DNA of 64,000 bases from Rotaria sordida. Its lineage: Eukaryota; Rotifera; Eurotatoria; Philodinida; Philodinidae. Position numbers and translations under genes: made by a program. Numbering within the stretch: the stretch's first letter is position 1; the number at the start of each line of letters is the position of its first letter. The stretch lies in assembly GCA_905250125.1 (NCBI GenBank), contig CAJNOL010000323.1, positions 1 to 64,000 on the forward strand, written 5' to 3'. The notes under the pieces are model-generated. The model was not told the origin of the DNA, did no database searches, and saw nothing but the letters and a program-made list of their open reading frames with translations. Below are positions 1-14,100 of this stretch, piece by piece.

Positions 1-60
1 TCTTATTTAAATAAAATATCAATAAAAATTTCATATTAATAAAGTTTTTTTTTTTTTTAC

Positions 61-268
61 CTTGTCCAATACCAAAATTTTTTGGTCGTTTTTCAAAAAG
101 TGGATTAACAAGTTTTTTTGCTTCAGTTTTAGCCTTGAGTGGTGCAGCGGCTATTTTCTTTTTGCCTTTTTTTAATGTTCCACTTGAAGACGATTTTGCT
201 GTTGTAGTTGTTGTTGTTGTTGTTTTTTTTGCTGTTGTTGTACTTGTACTACCTTTTACAGGTGACAT
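61..268 (-). CDS. RPL7A: 60S ribosomal protein L7a (eL8), first exon only
   Basis: First coding exon of the large-subunit ribosomal protein eL8, which binds 28S rRNA in the 60S particle. The 69 complete codons start with a Thr/Ser/Lys-rich segment (a run of ACA and ACT codons gives poly-Thr) and end in the conserved [19 protein letters not shown], which is diagnostic of the L7a N-terminus. The exon stops at a GTAAAA donor at 59-60 (minus strand), so the rest of the gene lies before the window. The Thr-rich N-terminus differs from the usual Lys/Ala-rich one, but this region varies in the family. A 3' splice acceptor (TTTTTATTCTAG) lies 25 nt before the ATG. The stop codon of GTF2F2 is only 112 bp upstream on the same strand, so the two may be transcribed together. 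The identity is secure; the start is the only ATG in frame before the conserved block. Confidence 0.93.
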
Positions 269-380
269 CTTTATGATAGGAATATTCAATCTAGAATAAA
301 AAATATTTTATTTTATACAACTTTAAACATCCACATATATATATGAAACAATAACAAAAAAGAAAAAAGAAAACTAATTT

Positions 381-1995
381 TTATGTTTTATCCATATTAT
401 TATTGTTGTTATTATTATCATCCTCATCATCATCATCATCTTCCATATCATCATCATCTGTTTCTCCTTTTGATGCACTATAATGTCGAAATTGTGGTTT
501 TAATTCATATGTATGTCCCTTAAGAAGAAAAAAAAACAAGAAAATATTGATTTTTGTTTGTTTGTTTGTTTGTTTTTTTATTATATTTCCTTACCGCACT
601 ATTATAATTACAATATTTTTTAACAAGTTGTTGTAAGAAATTTTTTGGTTGTTGTGTTATTGTTTCAAGTGCTGACATTGAAATATATTGATTTTTTGAA
701 AAAGCATCAAATATAAGATTAAGTACATGTTCTTCTGAACTTCGTACACGTTTTCCCATAGCTTTTTTCATACGTTCACGTTGTTTATTTGCTTCATGAT
801 CACGTTTAGGTGCATAAATATTTGTTTTCTTTCTTATCATTTGAGCTTTACGTGCTGGTTCTTGTGATGTTTCAAATTGTTTACGTTTCATTGACATATA
901 TTGTTCATTTTCAACTGGACGTACTTCAGCTCGTTGCATAACTTTACCAACAACAGCTATTTGTTCAGTCAATGGAGAATTTGGATTATTTAATGTACGA
1001 GTATAAACTGTACGTAGAACACCATCAGATATATTGCTTAAACTGAAATACAAAAAACAAAAGACAGGATTATATACTTCTGTATCAATGCACACAATTT
1101 ACTATCTAGAGATAGAATAATATGTAGGAAATTAAATCATAGGTCGGATATCTATACTAGAGTTCAGCGGTTCTAAAACACAATTGGAACATCAGAAAGA
1201 TATAAAAACTCTTAAATATTGAAATATGTAACATCTTTAATCTCAATAATTCAATAATGAAAATTTCTTAAAATAGATTTAAAATTTTCGTATCTATCTT
1301 GATGATTTAACGATTTTTTGATTCGAACCAAAACGAAAACGCTTTTATTTCTCATTTGTCCAGGTACAACAAGTTATATCCGTGCCTTACTCTACTGCAG
1401 GAGGAATCTACTAAAAAGCCGCTATCTCAACAAGTAGAAAACTTTTGCAGGTCATACTATTCTAGTAACCTCCTACATATTAACAAAATATGGGAGTAAA
1501 CGAAATAGATCACTTGAGAATGTTCTCTCGCCAGTTGAGAGGTATAGGATACGAAAAAAAGTTTACTCTGCATGATTTCGAATTGCTTTTCTGAATAATA
1601 TTTTTCAAAAGAAAACTCAAAATTGATTTAATCTTATCTTTTAGTATAATTTGAAAAACTTAATATTTTAAAATATAATAGGTTTATTTTTACCAAAATC
1701 GATGTTCTCGTGGTGGAAGTTGAAAATCTTGTGATTTATTTTTTTCTTTAACTTTTTCCATAATTTGATCATTAAGACAAAAGAAAACATCTTGTGCCCG
1801 TGCACTAGTTGCTGTTGATCCTTTACCAATTGGTGCTGGCCGTTTAACTAAACGTCCTATTTCACCATTATTTGCTACATCACCATAATCATTAAGAATT
1901 TGTGATAAATATTTTGGCATTTTTACAAGCCATACTCCATTCGTTGAACGTGTTAAATCAACATCAATTGGAACAGATGGATCGTTTGTCGACAT
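381..1995 (-). CDS. GTF2F2: Transcription initiation factor IIF subunit beta (RAP30)
   Basis: Small subunit of TFIIF, which binds RNA polymerase II and helps load it into the pre-initiation complex. Three exons (1694-1995, 595-1042, 381-518; phases 2 and 0) encode 295 aa, against about 249 in human. The N-terminal part has NGVWLVKMPKYLSQ, the start of the TFIIF-beta dimerisation domain. The middle has VMQRAEVRPVENEQYMSMKR, and the C-terminal winged helix includes HVLNLIFDAFSKNQY and HTYELKPQFRHY. The extra length is a C-terminal tail of Asp, Glu and Asn encoded by GAT and AAT repeats. Intron 1 is long (651 nt) and intron 2 is 76 nt. The ATG directly abuts a TTTTCTTTTCTAG acceptor, which suggests that the mRNA begins by trans-splicing. 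RPL7A follows 112 bp downstream on the same strand. A TTTG tetranucleotide run sits in intron 2. Confidence 0.93.
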
Positions 1996-4900
1996 CTAGA
2001 AAAGAAAATCATGAAATATATATTCTAAGTATTGTCTGCAATTGTTCTATTTTTATAAACAATCAAAAATATTTTTCGCGTAAGATTATTCATAATTTAA
2101 CGATAAATACAAAAAGCATTTCATTTAGTATAGGAGAATAAAATATTTCAACAGATTATAAACCATATTCTGCGATCATATTGTTGTTTTGTTAATATTT
2201 TACAGGTTTTTTTGTTCCTTATGAAAAAAAAAATAATGATTTCACTACCATTCTTTGATTTGTAAATTACAACTAATAATAGAAAGAGACTCGTATACTT
2301 CGAAAATAAATACTACGTTTCCATTATTTACCAATAGTCCAGTTCGAAATGAAATGTAATACAACAAAAAATGAAGTTATGTTTACTTCATTCTATCGTT
2401 ATATTAATCTTTAATAAAAGTTTTTCTTTTTTTTAAATATATACCAGATAAAATCTAATATTAGATAAAAAAAGTTAAGTATGCATGAGCTAGAATGAAA
2501 GATGTCGCTAGAAAACGAAAGATTATAATGAAAACGGGCAGAATTTATCAAAAAAAATCTAAGTTTTCTTCAATTGAATTACTTGTCACAAAATAATTGC
2601 TATTTAAAATTAAGAATTATAAAATTAATCATTGATTTATATGAATTTCATTTTGAATTGTTATGACAGTTAAATGAATGATACAAATTAAAGAATACGG
2701 CTGCAAAGGTCTGGATTAAATGTCTATGATGTATATCCATGTAATGAAAACAGGAGAAGAATCGCCAGTTTATCGCAGTTTTACCAGTTCGGTTACCGGC
2801 GTCTATTACTACGGTTAACTGATGCTTCTGTGCAGTTAACCGGCACCGTTTGATTCTTTGTTTCATTAATATTTTTAGTTAAATTTCACACTTATTTTTC
2901 AATTAATCTAATTTTTATTTCAACCAAAAATAAAAATACAAACCGATACAAAAATAGATAAATATTAAAAATTTCAATATAAAAAATATATAAATTCTCA
3001 ATTGAACCTCGTTATCGTTATATTGATTCTTTTCTCTAAACAAGCAAGCAAACGAAACAAGTGATGCAACAGATACATATACATGTTCTTTTTTTCGTTT
3101 TGCAGCCGTTCGCTTTCTAAAGTTTACCGAAAAAATTACCGGTGAACCGCGGTTAATCGGTGAAATTTATAATGAATTGCAGTATCAATTAAAACCAACG
3201 GTTTTGACAATTGTCGCGGTTTACCTCTAGAAATGATTCGATTTTTGTGACACATGGATAGCTGAAATTGATTTTTACAAATTCAATTGAAGGAATACAA
3301 TTCGTAGTTTGGCGTGAAGTTGGATCAGGAAAATATCATTTCAATATGAAAAGTATATAGAAATAAAGTGCATATCTTTGAAGGTTGGTTGGGTTAGGAA
3401 GGGTGTGGGTGGAATTGAGAGTAGTCATGAGTGAGACAAGCGATTTTAGTCCTGATCAGAAAAAATTGTTGAGTCTAACTTCGCACTTAGTGATACATGT
3501 ATTGACGAAAACAATGATATCATTTTCTAGAAGTATCAGTGAGCTCGAGACATCTTGCACGATCCGCGTGATCTGAAATATCTTTTCTCTTGGAAATTCA
3601 TTATTTTCTTAATTTACTAATATTTCGTCTATTCTGTACGGTTTGTATGTTCGACAACTCTATTATTTACGAAAAAAAAGCATTAATTTGGCTATCAAAA
3701 TTGTAACAGCAAATATTGAAATAATCATTATTTCATAATTTTCGCATAAACTTTTAGAATACATTAGTGATGGCAATGTAACATTTGACGCAAGTTGTAT
3801 GCGTCCATAAAGAAATATCACTTCCAATAAAAAAGCATTGGTCCTGATCTCGGTCAAGAGATCTGAACCATGTTGCTCATATCTAGATGAGAATGTGAAA
3901 GTGAAGTACATGTAGATGAGGACAAGAACTTCACTCACATGCTAATATTAATTTTATTTTAGAAGTCAAAGAAAAATCAAAAACAACTACCTTATAGAAC
4001 TAATCATTAATACTAATATTCAAGTTACTCAATAAAGCATTTGAGAATAGTTAACAATAACACGATGAATTTTTCGACTCAATCCAATCCTCAAAAATAT
4101 ACATTTCATTTCTATATTTATATTAAAATCGATTTCCTATGCTTATTTCTGAATTAAATTTTTCTCATAGTTATTTCATTTGAATTTCCTGGTAATAAAT
4201 ACATAACATGTCATGGTTCAATACTAAAAAAAATGTGATCTTTGAAATTACGATTCAGAAAGCGATGTATCTCTATTTCTTTTTTTCTCAACCTTCATAT
4301 ACATATATTTATTAACAAATCTAATGAAGTTTGATTACCAAAAAAAAAAAAAAGTAATGCCATTTAAATAATAAAAATAGCACGATTATTTATAAATATT
4401 TAACATACAATATTCTATTATATAACCGATGTATTATGTGTACTTCGATCATACAATACTTAATCAATTTATGTCCTATTGAATATCCATTAATGGGTTA
4501 CATGCATTTGTAAGTGTGTTTTTTCTTTAGAATATATCAACGAATAGTTTTCTAAACAAAATTTCATAGACAAACATTCTCACATTTCACATTCATCCAA
4601 ATTTTAAAAAAATATATTCAAGAAAAATTTGTACAAGATTCAATAAGTTAAAATAATAATTGCAAAAGTCGTTTTTCCTTTTGTATATAATGATCGAATT
4701 CAATCATTGACATAGGCGGTGAGATGATACGTAAAGGAAATTTCGAGAGTCATCAAAAACATCAATGAATATAAGAATTTACATTAATATCCATCCATTC
4801 AGTATTCTTCACTTCAACAAGCTCTTTTAATAATTTTCAATAATTACATTACAGCAGGACGACAAACATAACTACATATATAATTATCGAAGTACTACTA

Positions 4901-7900
4901 TTTACAAAAGCATACATTTAGTTTTAAATTATTCTGACATATTTTTTGAATGAAAAATTCTCTAATCATTGTCTTATCAGCAAAATCTTATCTAATATTA
5001 AATTATATTTTTCATTCTATTACAATGAGTTAATGAAATATCTTCACACAATCACATGTAACTCAGATCAGTTGTCAACAAATTTTTGAAAAAAAGAGAA
5101 AAAATGACACTTCTCTCTACATGGAAGCAAAATTTTTGTTCATATTCTTGTCACACTAGGTTGCCTCATGTCGTAACATTCAATCAACACGTCGATTATT
5201 TAATAGTGAACGAATCATTTTTCACAAAAAAAAACCAACTGAGAAAGACAATAGATTGCTCTTAAAAAAGAACAAAAAAAAAAGCCCAATTATGTTTTCA
5301 TTAGTTAATTTTATAGTGTGACACGTAGATATAAAGAAAAAATTCAACAAACATTCGTGATTTTAATATTACAAAGAGAATTATTGTTGAATGTATTTTA
5401 AATTCATTCAAATATTAATTCCCTTTAGACACAATGAAAATAATATTACTTATAAATTTCAATTTTCATCCATCTCTATTTCATATATTGTTTTTCAAAT
5501 GTAAATATAGAGAGAAAAAAAAATATATCTAGAATTTGTTTATTCATGAATTTCATTATGCAAAGAAAATCTTTTAATATCAGTTGTATATCCGAACATT
5601 TTTATTCTCTGATCTTATTTGTTCAAAAAGAATATATGAATGAAATTTATTCAAGCAAAAGGTTATTGTCATCGAATAGCCTAGAGGGAATAATCACTGA
5701 TATATTCGATATCGGCAAGAAGATCACAGAGTAGTGTAATAAATTTCCTATTTGTACTAAATCACATAGGTATGATATGGTGAATAAATGATAGAGAGTT
5801 TTGAATAGCTTGAGGCATGTTCTCACTACTGTGACAATATATATTTTTTCATCTAATTGTTTTAGCGCGAGCAACAACAACGAAGAGTTATTGTCAGTTT
5901 GCCTGAAGGCATAATATGTATACGCTCTTTTTTTTTTCGTTTTATGAGTTTTACTGGCTTTATCCAAACATGCGGAAATAGATGAGAAGCTAATCTATAA
6001 ATTGTACATATTCAAAGAAAGAAAATCTCTGTTGTTTGTATGATGTAATTAAACACGTTTGAATGACGACGACGTTTCTAATTCTTCATTTGTTTCGCTA
6101 TATGAACAAACAATTTGCGTTTCAGTTTTCATTCTAATCAATTGTGAAGTGTGATGATTTTATATGGATATAAAATGTGTAATGAACGAGAGAATTCAAT
6201 TTTGCTATGAAGGTATCAAATGAAATATATGTAATCATATAGAAACTTGGATAATTTGACTGTAATACGTATAGTTGGTCATAAGGATTTATAATATGTC
6301 TATAAGAAGAAGGACAAGTTCATAAAAGTCTATGTGCGATGCATGAATTGTATGAAGAGAGAGTGAGAGAAGTAAAGACAAATCTTGTCATCATTGTCAC
6401 TTATTCTTGAACATGTCTGGTATGTGCGTGTCTGTCTTCATTCGTCCACTTTTCTATCAGTCAACTAATCATCCTTAATTGATCGTTAGTCGATCGTTCG
6501 TGCGTATGTTGACAAAAAAAAAAATGATGTCTATTATTCCAGTCGATATCGAATTCATTTTAATATACAGAGAGAATATTATCTAGCTTAGTCGATTCTC
6601 ATGAGCAAACAGAATAAAAAAAAAAAACAATGACCTTTACTTTTCTCTTTCTATATCATTTTCATTTCATCTAACATCTGTAATTTGTCATTGTTACACT
6701 AGAGTTGATTATTAATCCATAAATTTAAGTATAGTTCAAGGTTAAGTTTTTTTCACAATCGAAGTATGTTAGTATTGTATTTTTATCATAATTATTCTTT
6801 TTTAAGTACTCGATTGCATGTCAATGTTATTTCTATATTATATAGGTAACAAGAACAATGAGTTTTTGTTCACTTCCGTTTGCTTATTTTTATCAGGCTT
6901 TTGACAATAACATGCAATGATGATAGGTAAAATCATTAATTAATAGAAAAAAAAACTGTCTTAATTCATCCTATTGACATGCAATAATTACAGGATGAAT
7001 TTATATGTTCAAAAAAAAAAAACTATGTCAGACAGTTTACGATCGATTTTCATAAATAAATATACTGTCTATCAATCATTGAATAAATTGGTTAAGACGT
7101 AATTTGAGATTTGACATATGATAAAATGAATCTTTTATCTATGAGACTTGCATAAATTGTCATCGTTCATCATACACCTGTTCAACAAAAAAATTTTTCT
7201 ATTATCACGATATGTATATTGTATAATTGAAACAATAGAATATACACATACATTCTTTTATTTATACTTTTTCTATTATCAATCCCAAGAGAAACTACTA
7301 TATTGATTATAACGATCACTTGACATTTTGTCCTCGACGAAGAAGTTAATTTTGAATAGAATGCAAATTGTTACTTCGATCGAGAGACAATGTCATCGGT
7401 CAATTATTCGTTTCTTTTTCTTCGATTAAAAAAATAAAATAATAAGTTATTTCATTAGTAAATTGATTGCATATTGATCTGTACATGTTTGAAATATCGG
7501 TCAAGCGAGATTTTTTTTTTTCTTTGATTATGAAATCAGTACATGTACACAAGAGAAGCCATTAGTATAAGTTGAAAGAAAATTTTCAATAAAGAACAAA
7601 AGTTCTTTAATACATAAAGAAAAAATACTAGAAATGATTTTGTATGTTTTATGAAGAGAGTTGCATCATTTCTATTAACAACTCTAATACCATTTTGTTT
7701 CTCTTTTCTCAAGTACATATAGAAAAGTTTGAATTTCTTAACTTTCATTTCAAAGTATGTACTTCAAATGTTGAAGGGGATTTATATAATCAATGAAGGA
7801 CTTATCGTCAAGTTTTATTTAATAACTTTTCTTTTTTTTTTCCATTTCATATTCAACAGACAATAACGTACGGTATCATCTTGAATTACTTGCGTATCCT

Positions 7901-10900
7901 TTCATTATCGTAGAACAGATTATCGTTATAGAAAAAATTTAGAGTGTCGAGATTTTGTTTTTCTTTTTTCAATATTTAATCTATTATCGATGACATAATT
8001 GTAATACCCTAGAAGAATCATTCGTTTTTGTGAAGTGACCAAAGAAAGATATTGTTGGATGAAAGAAGAATGACAAGAGTCAAGTACGGAAGTATGCTAC
8101 TTTGAACAACGATTTTCTTCTATGTTTCATCATCACTTTAAGAGAGTATGTCCTTGACAAGGTGTGTACAATGACTTGTCTCATTCCTTTGAAAAATAAA
8201 AGAGAGGATATCATTAAGATTGAAATTCCACTCGTTATTGAGATGTTCAAGAAGGATAATAAACTCTCACTCTCTCTCTTTTCTCTTCGTTGTGAGATTT
8301 TAACATATGTGTGCTCTGTATGAATTTTATAATGATGTTTTGTTTAGAAAAGTTCATCGATTCTTTTTTTTCCGAATCATAATTTTCTTTTTTTTTTCTC
8401 TTAGGCTTACCTACACGGACATATTCACGTTCGTTTTATTGTTATTGTTATATTGTATGTTTCAATCGGGGAGAGCTCGTGTATTTGTGTATGTCTCGTT
8501 CACAAAGTAAATAACTTCAAGGATTAAATGAGACAAAGAACGGTCAAGGTAATATATGTTTTTAGTTTTGATTATTTTTCAACTATGATCCATTAAATAA
8601 AAAGAAAGAAAAACATCTCTAAGACTTCTCTTCTATTAGTATTTGATGTTCAAAAGTAATGCCGATCAAATTTTTCCTGTCTTTTTTGTTGCTACTTGAA
8701 AAAAAAGCTGTTGTTTTAAGTGTGACAACACAATCTGGTCAGCAAGAAACGTATGCGTCCACTTGAAATAACCTTGAAGTATACTAATTTCTTTCTTTTC
8801 TGTCTAATGCTCCATATGTAAATCGATATCAAGTGTACGTCGTATAGAGGAATGAATGGGGCAACAGATTTCCATTGATCATTCTAATATGACAGCTGAA
8901 CTTTTCCCGTCATCATATGTACAGGGTTAATGGGACTTAAGAGCCATTGTGATTTACTTTACCGTTGATGTGGACAAAATGTGAGCCACAGGGGGTGGAG
9001 ATGACTACTATTGTTGTCTTTTAATAAAAACACAAAAATAAAAACGACATACATATTTATTTTCTATGAACAAATGAATAGTTTGTCTATTTGTTTGTTT
9101 GACAAGTCTTTATATTTTAACGGATTAAACAATATCCATATCATTCTCTTATGCTTACATCATATATATATATAAATAACATTCACCCGATTGTCCATAT
9201 GTGAAACGGCAGACATTTCCATATTTTGTGCTTATCGCTTCTTTTCAATTGACAACTTACATCACTCATTAACAACAAAATATAATTTCTAATCGTCTGA
9301 CATGTCGAATTATTCTTTAGAATTATAAATAAGAATATAACAGTTAGTTCGATTATGCAATAATATCTGTCAATTTTTATAAAACATGTTAAATATTTCT
9401 AGGCACATATTGCATATGTGTCAACAGAATATAAGTATATATATATATATATATTTTTTTAAGCCTTGAATTAAACAAAAGAAAGTAGTACCTGTAGAGA
9501 ATCTAAGCGTTTTAAAGGAACTACTTAGAAATTGATTGTGACTTATTCAGTTAGATCGAAGACGAGAGGAAAGAAAACTACGGATGAGATAAGCTACTGT
9601 CGATCGATTGATCGATCATTTGGCAGTATAGAGAGGAGCATAATGCTTCTTTCTTTTTCTCTTGCACTCTTCAATTCTTTTTCTCCTATGTCTGTACGGA
9701 AGCGACAGTGATCGAACGAACGAATAAAATGAACGATTTTCTTTTCCCTTTCTCTCTTTCTCTCTTCTAGTTCGTCAAAACAGGTCAATGCACACACACA
9801 CACACATATAAACATACGCATACATATCGACAGAAGAAGAAGACGACGAAGGATTTGTTCATCATCTACTTTCTTTTATTATTCGTACTACTGGTTGCTT
9901 GTCGATTTCAATAAAACCATTGACGTGTTCATTCACATTTAATGTGTACTTTCTCTTCGTTGATTGAAGATGATGGTCAATAAAAACAACGAATATTTAT
10001 GATTAGAATTTGTTCATTATTATATTGGAAAAAAAAGCATATGTTTTTTTTACTTTTCTTCTAAAGATAAAAAACTTGATCGACGAGAACAAAAACAAGG
10101 AGAGAGAGAAAGAGTAAGTAGAACTACTACTCATCGATATTGTATTGATTAGACATTTCTATCATATACAAGACAAGAAATATCATAAAACAGTCGATTA
10201 TATTGTTGATAATATGTGAAGGTCACTAACCATAATCTTTAATGAGCGGATGTGCGTGTGTTCATGTTTAGAAAAAGTTTATTAAATTGGATATAGCACA
10301 TTGTTTAGGTTGTTTTATTTTTTGCTTTATTCTTCTTCATACAAAAAAAAAGAGACATAGCTCTTTCGGTTTTTCTTTTTTTTTTCTTTTAAATTCAAAT
10401 GATTTTAATGTTTGATTAATAGGGTAGAAAACGTTTGAAGTCTTGTATTTTCATCTAAGCCGCTAGCAATATATATTCTGATTGACTTTATCGCACATCT
10501 GATTTTTTTTTGTTTTTTTGAATATATCAACTTTTTTAAATTGCATGTTCTATTGAAGATTGATAATTATCTTCATATAGATTCAAATAATTCATTGCAC
10601 GAAAAATGATGATAATCAGTAAGTAGAAACTTTAAGGTATATGTTTTCAAAAAACAAATTGTGTATGCGAGTGAGATAAAAAAAAAGAATGGATGAATTA
10701 TTCTATGTAATGATGATGACTTATTGAATTCTTTTGAGTTCATGTTCAATGTCGGGAATAGACACCTTTCATATAGATGTTTCTATCATAGTCTACTGTT
10801 CTTGTAATTATAGTACCGACTATCAACAATAACACCCCTCATCTCCTTTTACAGATTGTCTGTGTCGTGTTTTTTTTCTCTCTTGTATATATACATATAA

Positions 10901-11150
10901 AGATTGTATGAATGAATGAACAGCTGACGGTAGGCGGTCATCATTCGTCTAACCTGATCTCATTAAACCTATGTATTAGGTTGGTAATCTTCATACTATT
11001 ATTACTCTTTCTTTTCTTTTTTTTTGTGAACATCTGATGTGTCTGTTATATTTTAATGAATGTTTTGCTACTTTTTCTATATAAATATATATGTTGCATA
11101 ATTCTAGATGTCTTTGCTTTTCTTGATTTATTTATAATATAATATGAACG
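1996..11150. other. 9.2 kb gene desert
   Basis: I find no convincing gene on either strand; open frames are short, AT-driven and resemble nothing known. The stretch is AT-rich with many A/T runs. Local features: a slightly GC-richer patch at about 2650-3250 rich in CGGTTAACCG-like words; a G-rich segment at 3384-3412; a TA run near 9435-9455; a CA run near 9790-9806; purine/pyrimidine tracts around 9600-9780. The end next to the receptor gene (about 10.9-11.15 kb) may hold its promoter, but no clear TATA or start signal can be singled out. The length is unusual, because elsewhere in this window genes are 0.05-3 kb apart, apart from the 5.9 kb gap after Rab6. Confidence 0.6.
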
Positions 11151-14100
11151 ATGAAATTAATCTATTTTCTCGTCTTAATCTATTTAAATACTATTTGTAA
11201 GTAAAAAAATGATTATTGAAATATGGATTTCTTCTTTGTTTTTTTTTTTAATTAAGATTGTTTACCACAAATTCGTGTTCGTCCACAATCTGCTGTATTA
11301 CTTTCATCATCTGAAGTACGTTTAATATGTGAAAGTAGTGATACACCATTTCTATCAATTGCTTATTGGACATATATTGGTCAACGTATTGAATTAAATC
11401 CATCAATTATTGAAATGCATGGAAATGAATTACGAATATATGAATTTGGTGATACTGCATATACACAACCAGGTGCTTATTCATGTGTTGTTTCAACACG
11501 TTATGGTTTAATTCAAAGTGAACCAGCTATGTTAAGTTTACCAAGTAAGTCATTGTTTTTTCTTTGTATTATTAGAATCATAAATGATAGTACTCCCAAT
11601 TGATTTACTCTTATCGTTTTTTGATATAATTTTAAATGGTTCATTAAGGAAGAGGTGTGAGACTTTTCTTTTTTTTCCTTTGATTATTATTTCATTTGGT
11701 CTATGTATAAAATAATAATCAATCGATAACAGAGTACTAGCACCTTTCATGACTCATTAAAATAGTCTATCGTCCCTCCGGTCAAAGCGATAGTAATGGT
11801 TACTCTAGTTAATTTGATTCTATTCCTTTGTCTGATTGTCTGCACACACGATGAAACAAAAAAGCAAGACTTATTGATTATTAATCTATAAAAAATATGT
11901 GTGATGAAGTGTAAAATCATCTTGTTGAAGATCCGATTCGAGAATTCTTTTTGTTTTGTTTTTTTTGGTTATTTCGAATTCATACAAAATAATTAAGAAA
12001 ATATAAGCAGTTGTTTAAATAGACTCCCAGTTTTTTTTTCTAAGTGAGAGTGAATGACTGAAATCTCAATAGATGTGTAAACATTACAATGTTGAGAATA
12101 TAGACACATGTCTTCTCTCATGCAATTAGAACATTGCTAGCTTAATCACTTACGTAACGAAAGAAGCTCATTGTTGACTTGTATTACATATATACAATAG
12201 TTCATCATGCCTGTGAATAATATATATTTAGCAGATAGATTATAATGGTAGAATGTATCAACAATCTAGCAAAATGTCACCCCCATTTTTGACCAGAAAC
12301 AATTTCCCATGAGTCAAAAAAAAATGTCTGTCAGTATTGTTTTGTCTTGATGGAATTATAGGAGAAGAAAAAAAAAAGGTCATGATCAGCCATAGGCGAT
12401 TTCGATCAAAATAATGGAACGACATGAAGTAAAGATAAGTAACGACTAGTCGTCGGGAGGTTGAATGATCATTAATTTTGATGTATATGTATAGCCTTGT
12501 AATTAAAAAACAAGGAGCGCAAAGAGATAGATGATGATCATTGTCTGTAATTATCGAAAAAAGAAAACCAAGATTTATGTTTTAATATAAATGTATCGAC
12601 GATACATACACACACACGTTCGGCATATGATCATAAAACTAATACTAAGATTATTACGACATAAAGATAATAAATGTCGTTTATAATATACATGAATAAT
12701 GACGAGATATTATTCAAACTATTGCTCATGCATATATAAGCCGGATATTGTTATTATTTCTTTTCTAATTCATTTAACACTAAAAGTGAATATTTCTCGG
12801 AAATGATGGGTCTAATACATTAGACAAGAATGACCGATGCTATTCATTCGCAAACATTGCGGGAAATCAACGGAAAGATGTACGATGCTTTGCTATTATT
12901 GTTATTATTATTTGTTCAATAGCTAATCATAGTGTGAGATCGACAAGCGTTAATCATCACAAATACTTAGTCAACGATGAAGTAGTTAATTGAGAATATA
13001 AGAGATGTTTGAAAAGACAAAAGAAAAAAGGAGTCAATTGAATTGCATATGTAGAGAGAGAATGTATATATGAATAAATAATCCATCTGTTCTCATTGAA
13101 GAACGTGATTTTTTTGTCAATGAAAAAGAATTAATTATTAAAATATCTCTTTTTTCTAGCTTTAGATCCATTTAAAATATCAATTAATGGAAATCATATC
13201 TTAAATATAACTGAAGGAAATATTGCTGTTATACCATGTGAATTACCTAATGGAAATCCAAGACCAATACCAATTTTTCATCTAGATAATAATCGTATAG
13301 AAATTGAATTGAATTCAAGTATATTAATACAAAATATTCATTCAAAAAAAAAAAAATCTTTTTGTTTTTTGTTGTGTTAGATCGATATAAAATTTTACCT
13401 AGTGGAAATTTACATATAATTGATGTAAAAAAATTTGATTCAGGAAAATATCAATGTTCAGCAACAAATCCTTTAACTGGACAAATTGTAAATAATAGTC
13501 AAAGAACAATTTTACAAGTTTTAAATAAACCATTGAATAATCAAGAACGTCAATCATTTTCAATTGTATATAAACCACCAGTTGCTTCAAGGTAGGATAT
13601 TTTTTTGTTTTGCATTCGAAATAATTTTTATTTTTTCATAAATTTTTTGAATAGAGTTCTAGTTGGAAGTAATTTTTCTATTGAATGTGTTATTGCTGGT
13701 TGGCCAAAACCAATAATTGAATGGGAAAAATATGGTGATATATTACCTGATAGACGACATGAAGTTTTACATGGTACACTTTATTTATATGATATACGTT
13801 TGGATGATCGTGGAACATATATATGTCGAGCATCGAGTTCAAATGGTCAATCTGATATTGCTTATACTGCTTTATTAGAAGTTTTAGGTATGAAGACAAC
13901 AAAAAATAACTCTGTTAGCATAATCCTTATGTGAAATACGACGTTGCTAATCACAGAGAGAGAGAGAGAGATTGTTTTTTGCCGACAATTCGAAGGGTTT
14001 ACTCCTTTTTTTTTAATAACTTTTCTATTAGATAAATATTTTCTGTCTTGAAGAGATCGATTACTATTCATGAAATTCGATTTTAATATGTCACAGTATA

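Noticed and set aside
520..594. Possible coding extension between exons 2 and 3 of GTF2F2
   Set aside because: The open frame runs through a TTTG repeat and into a stop; the GTAAGG donor and AG acceptor give the conserved GHTYELKPQFRHY join instead.
2648..2866. 72-codon minus-strand frame
   Set aside because: Composition follows the CGGTTAACC-like repeat words and nothing resembles a protein family.
8102..8510. Two overlapping plus-strand frames in the desert
   Set aside because: Phe/Leu/Ser-rich translations of T-rich sequence, with no splice signals or motifs.
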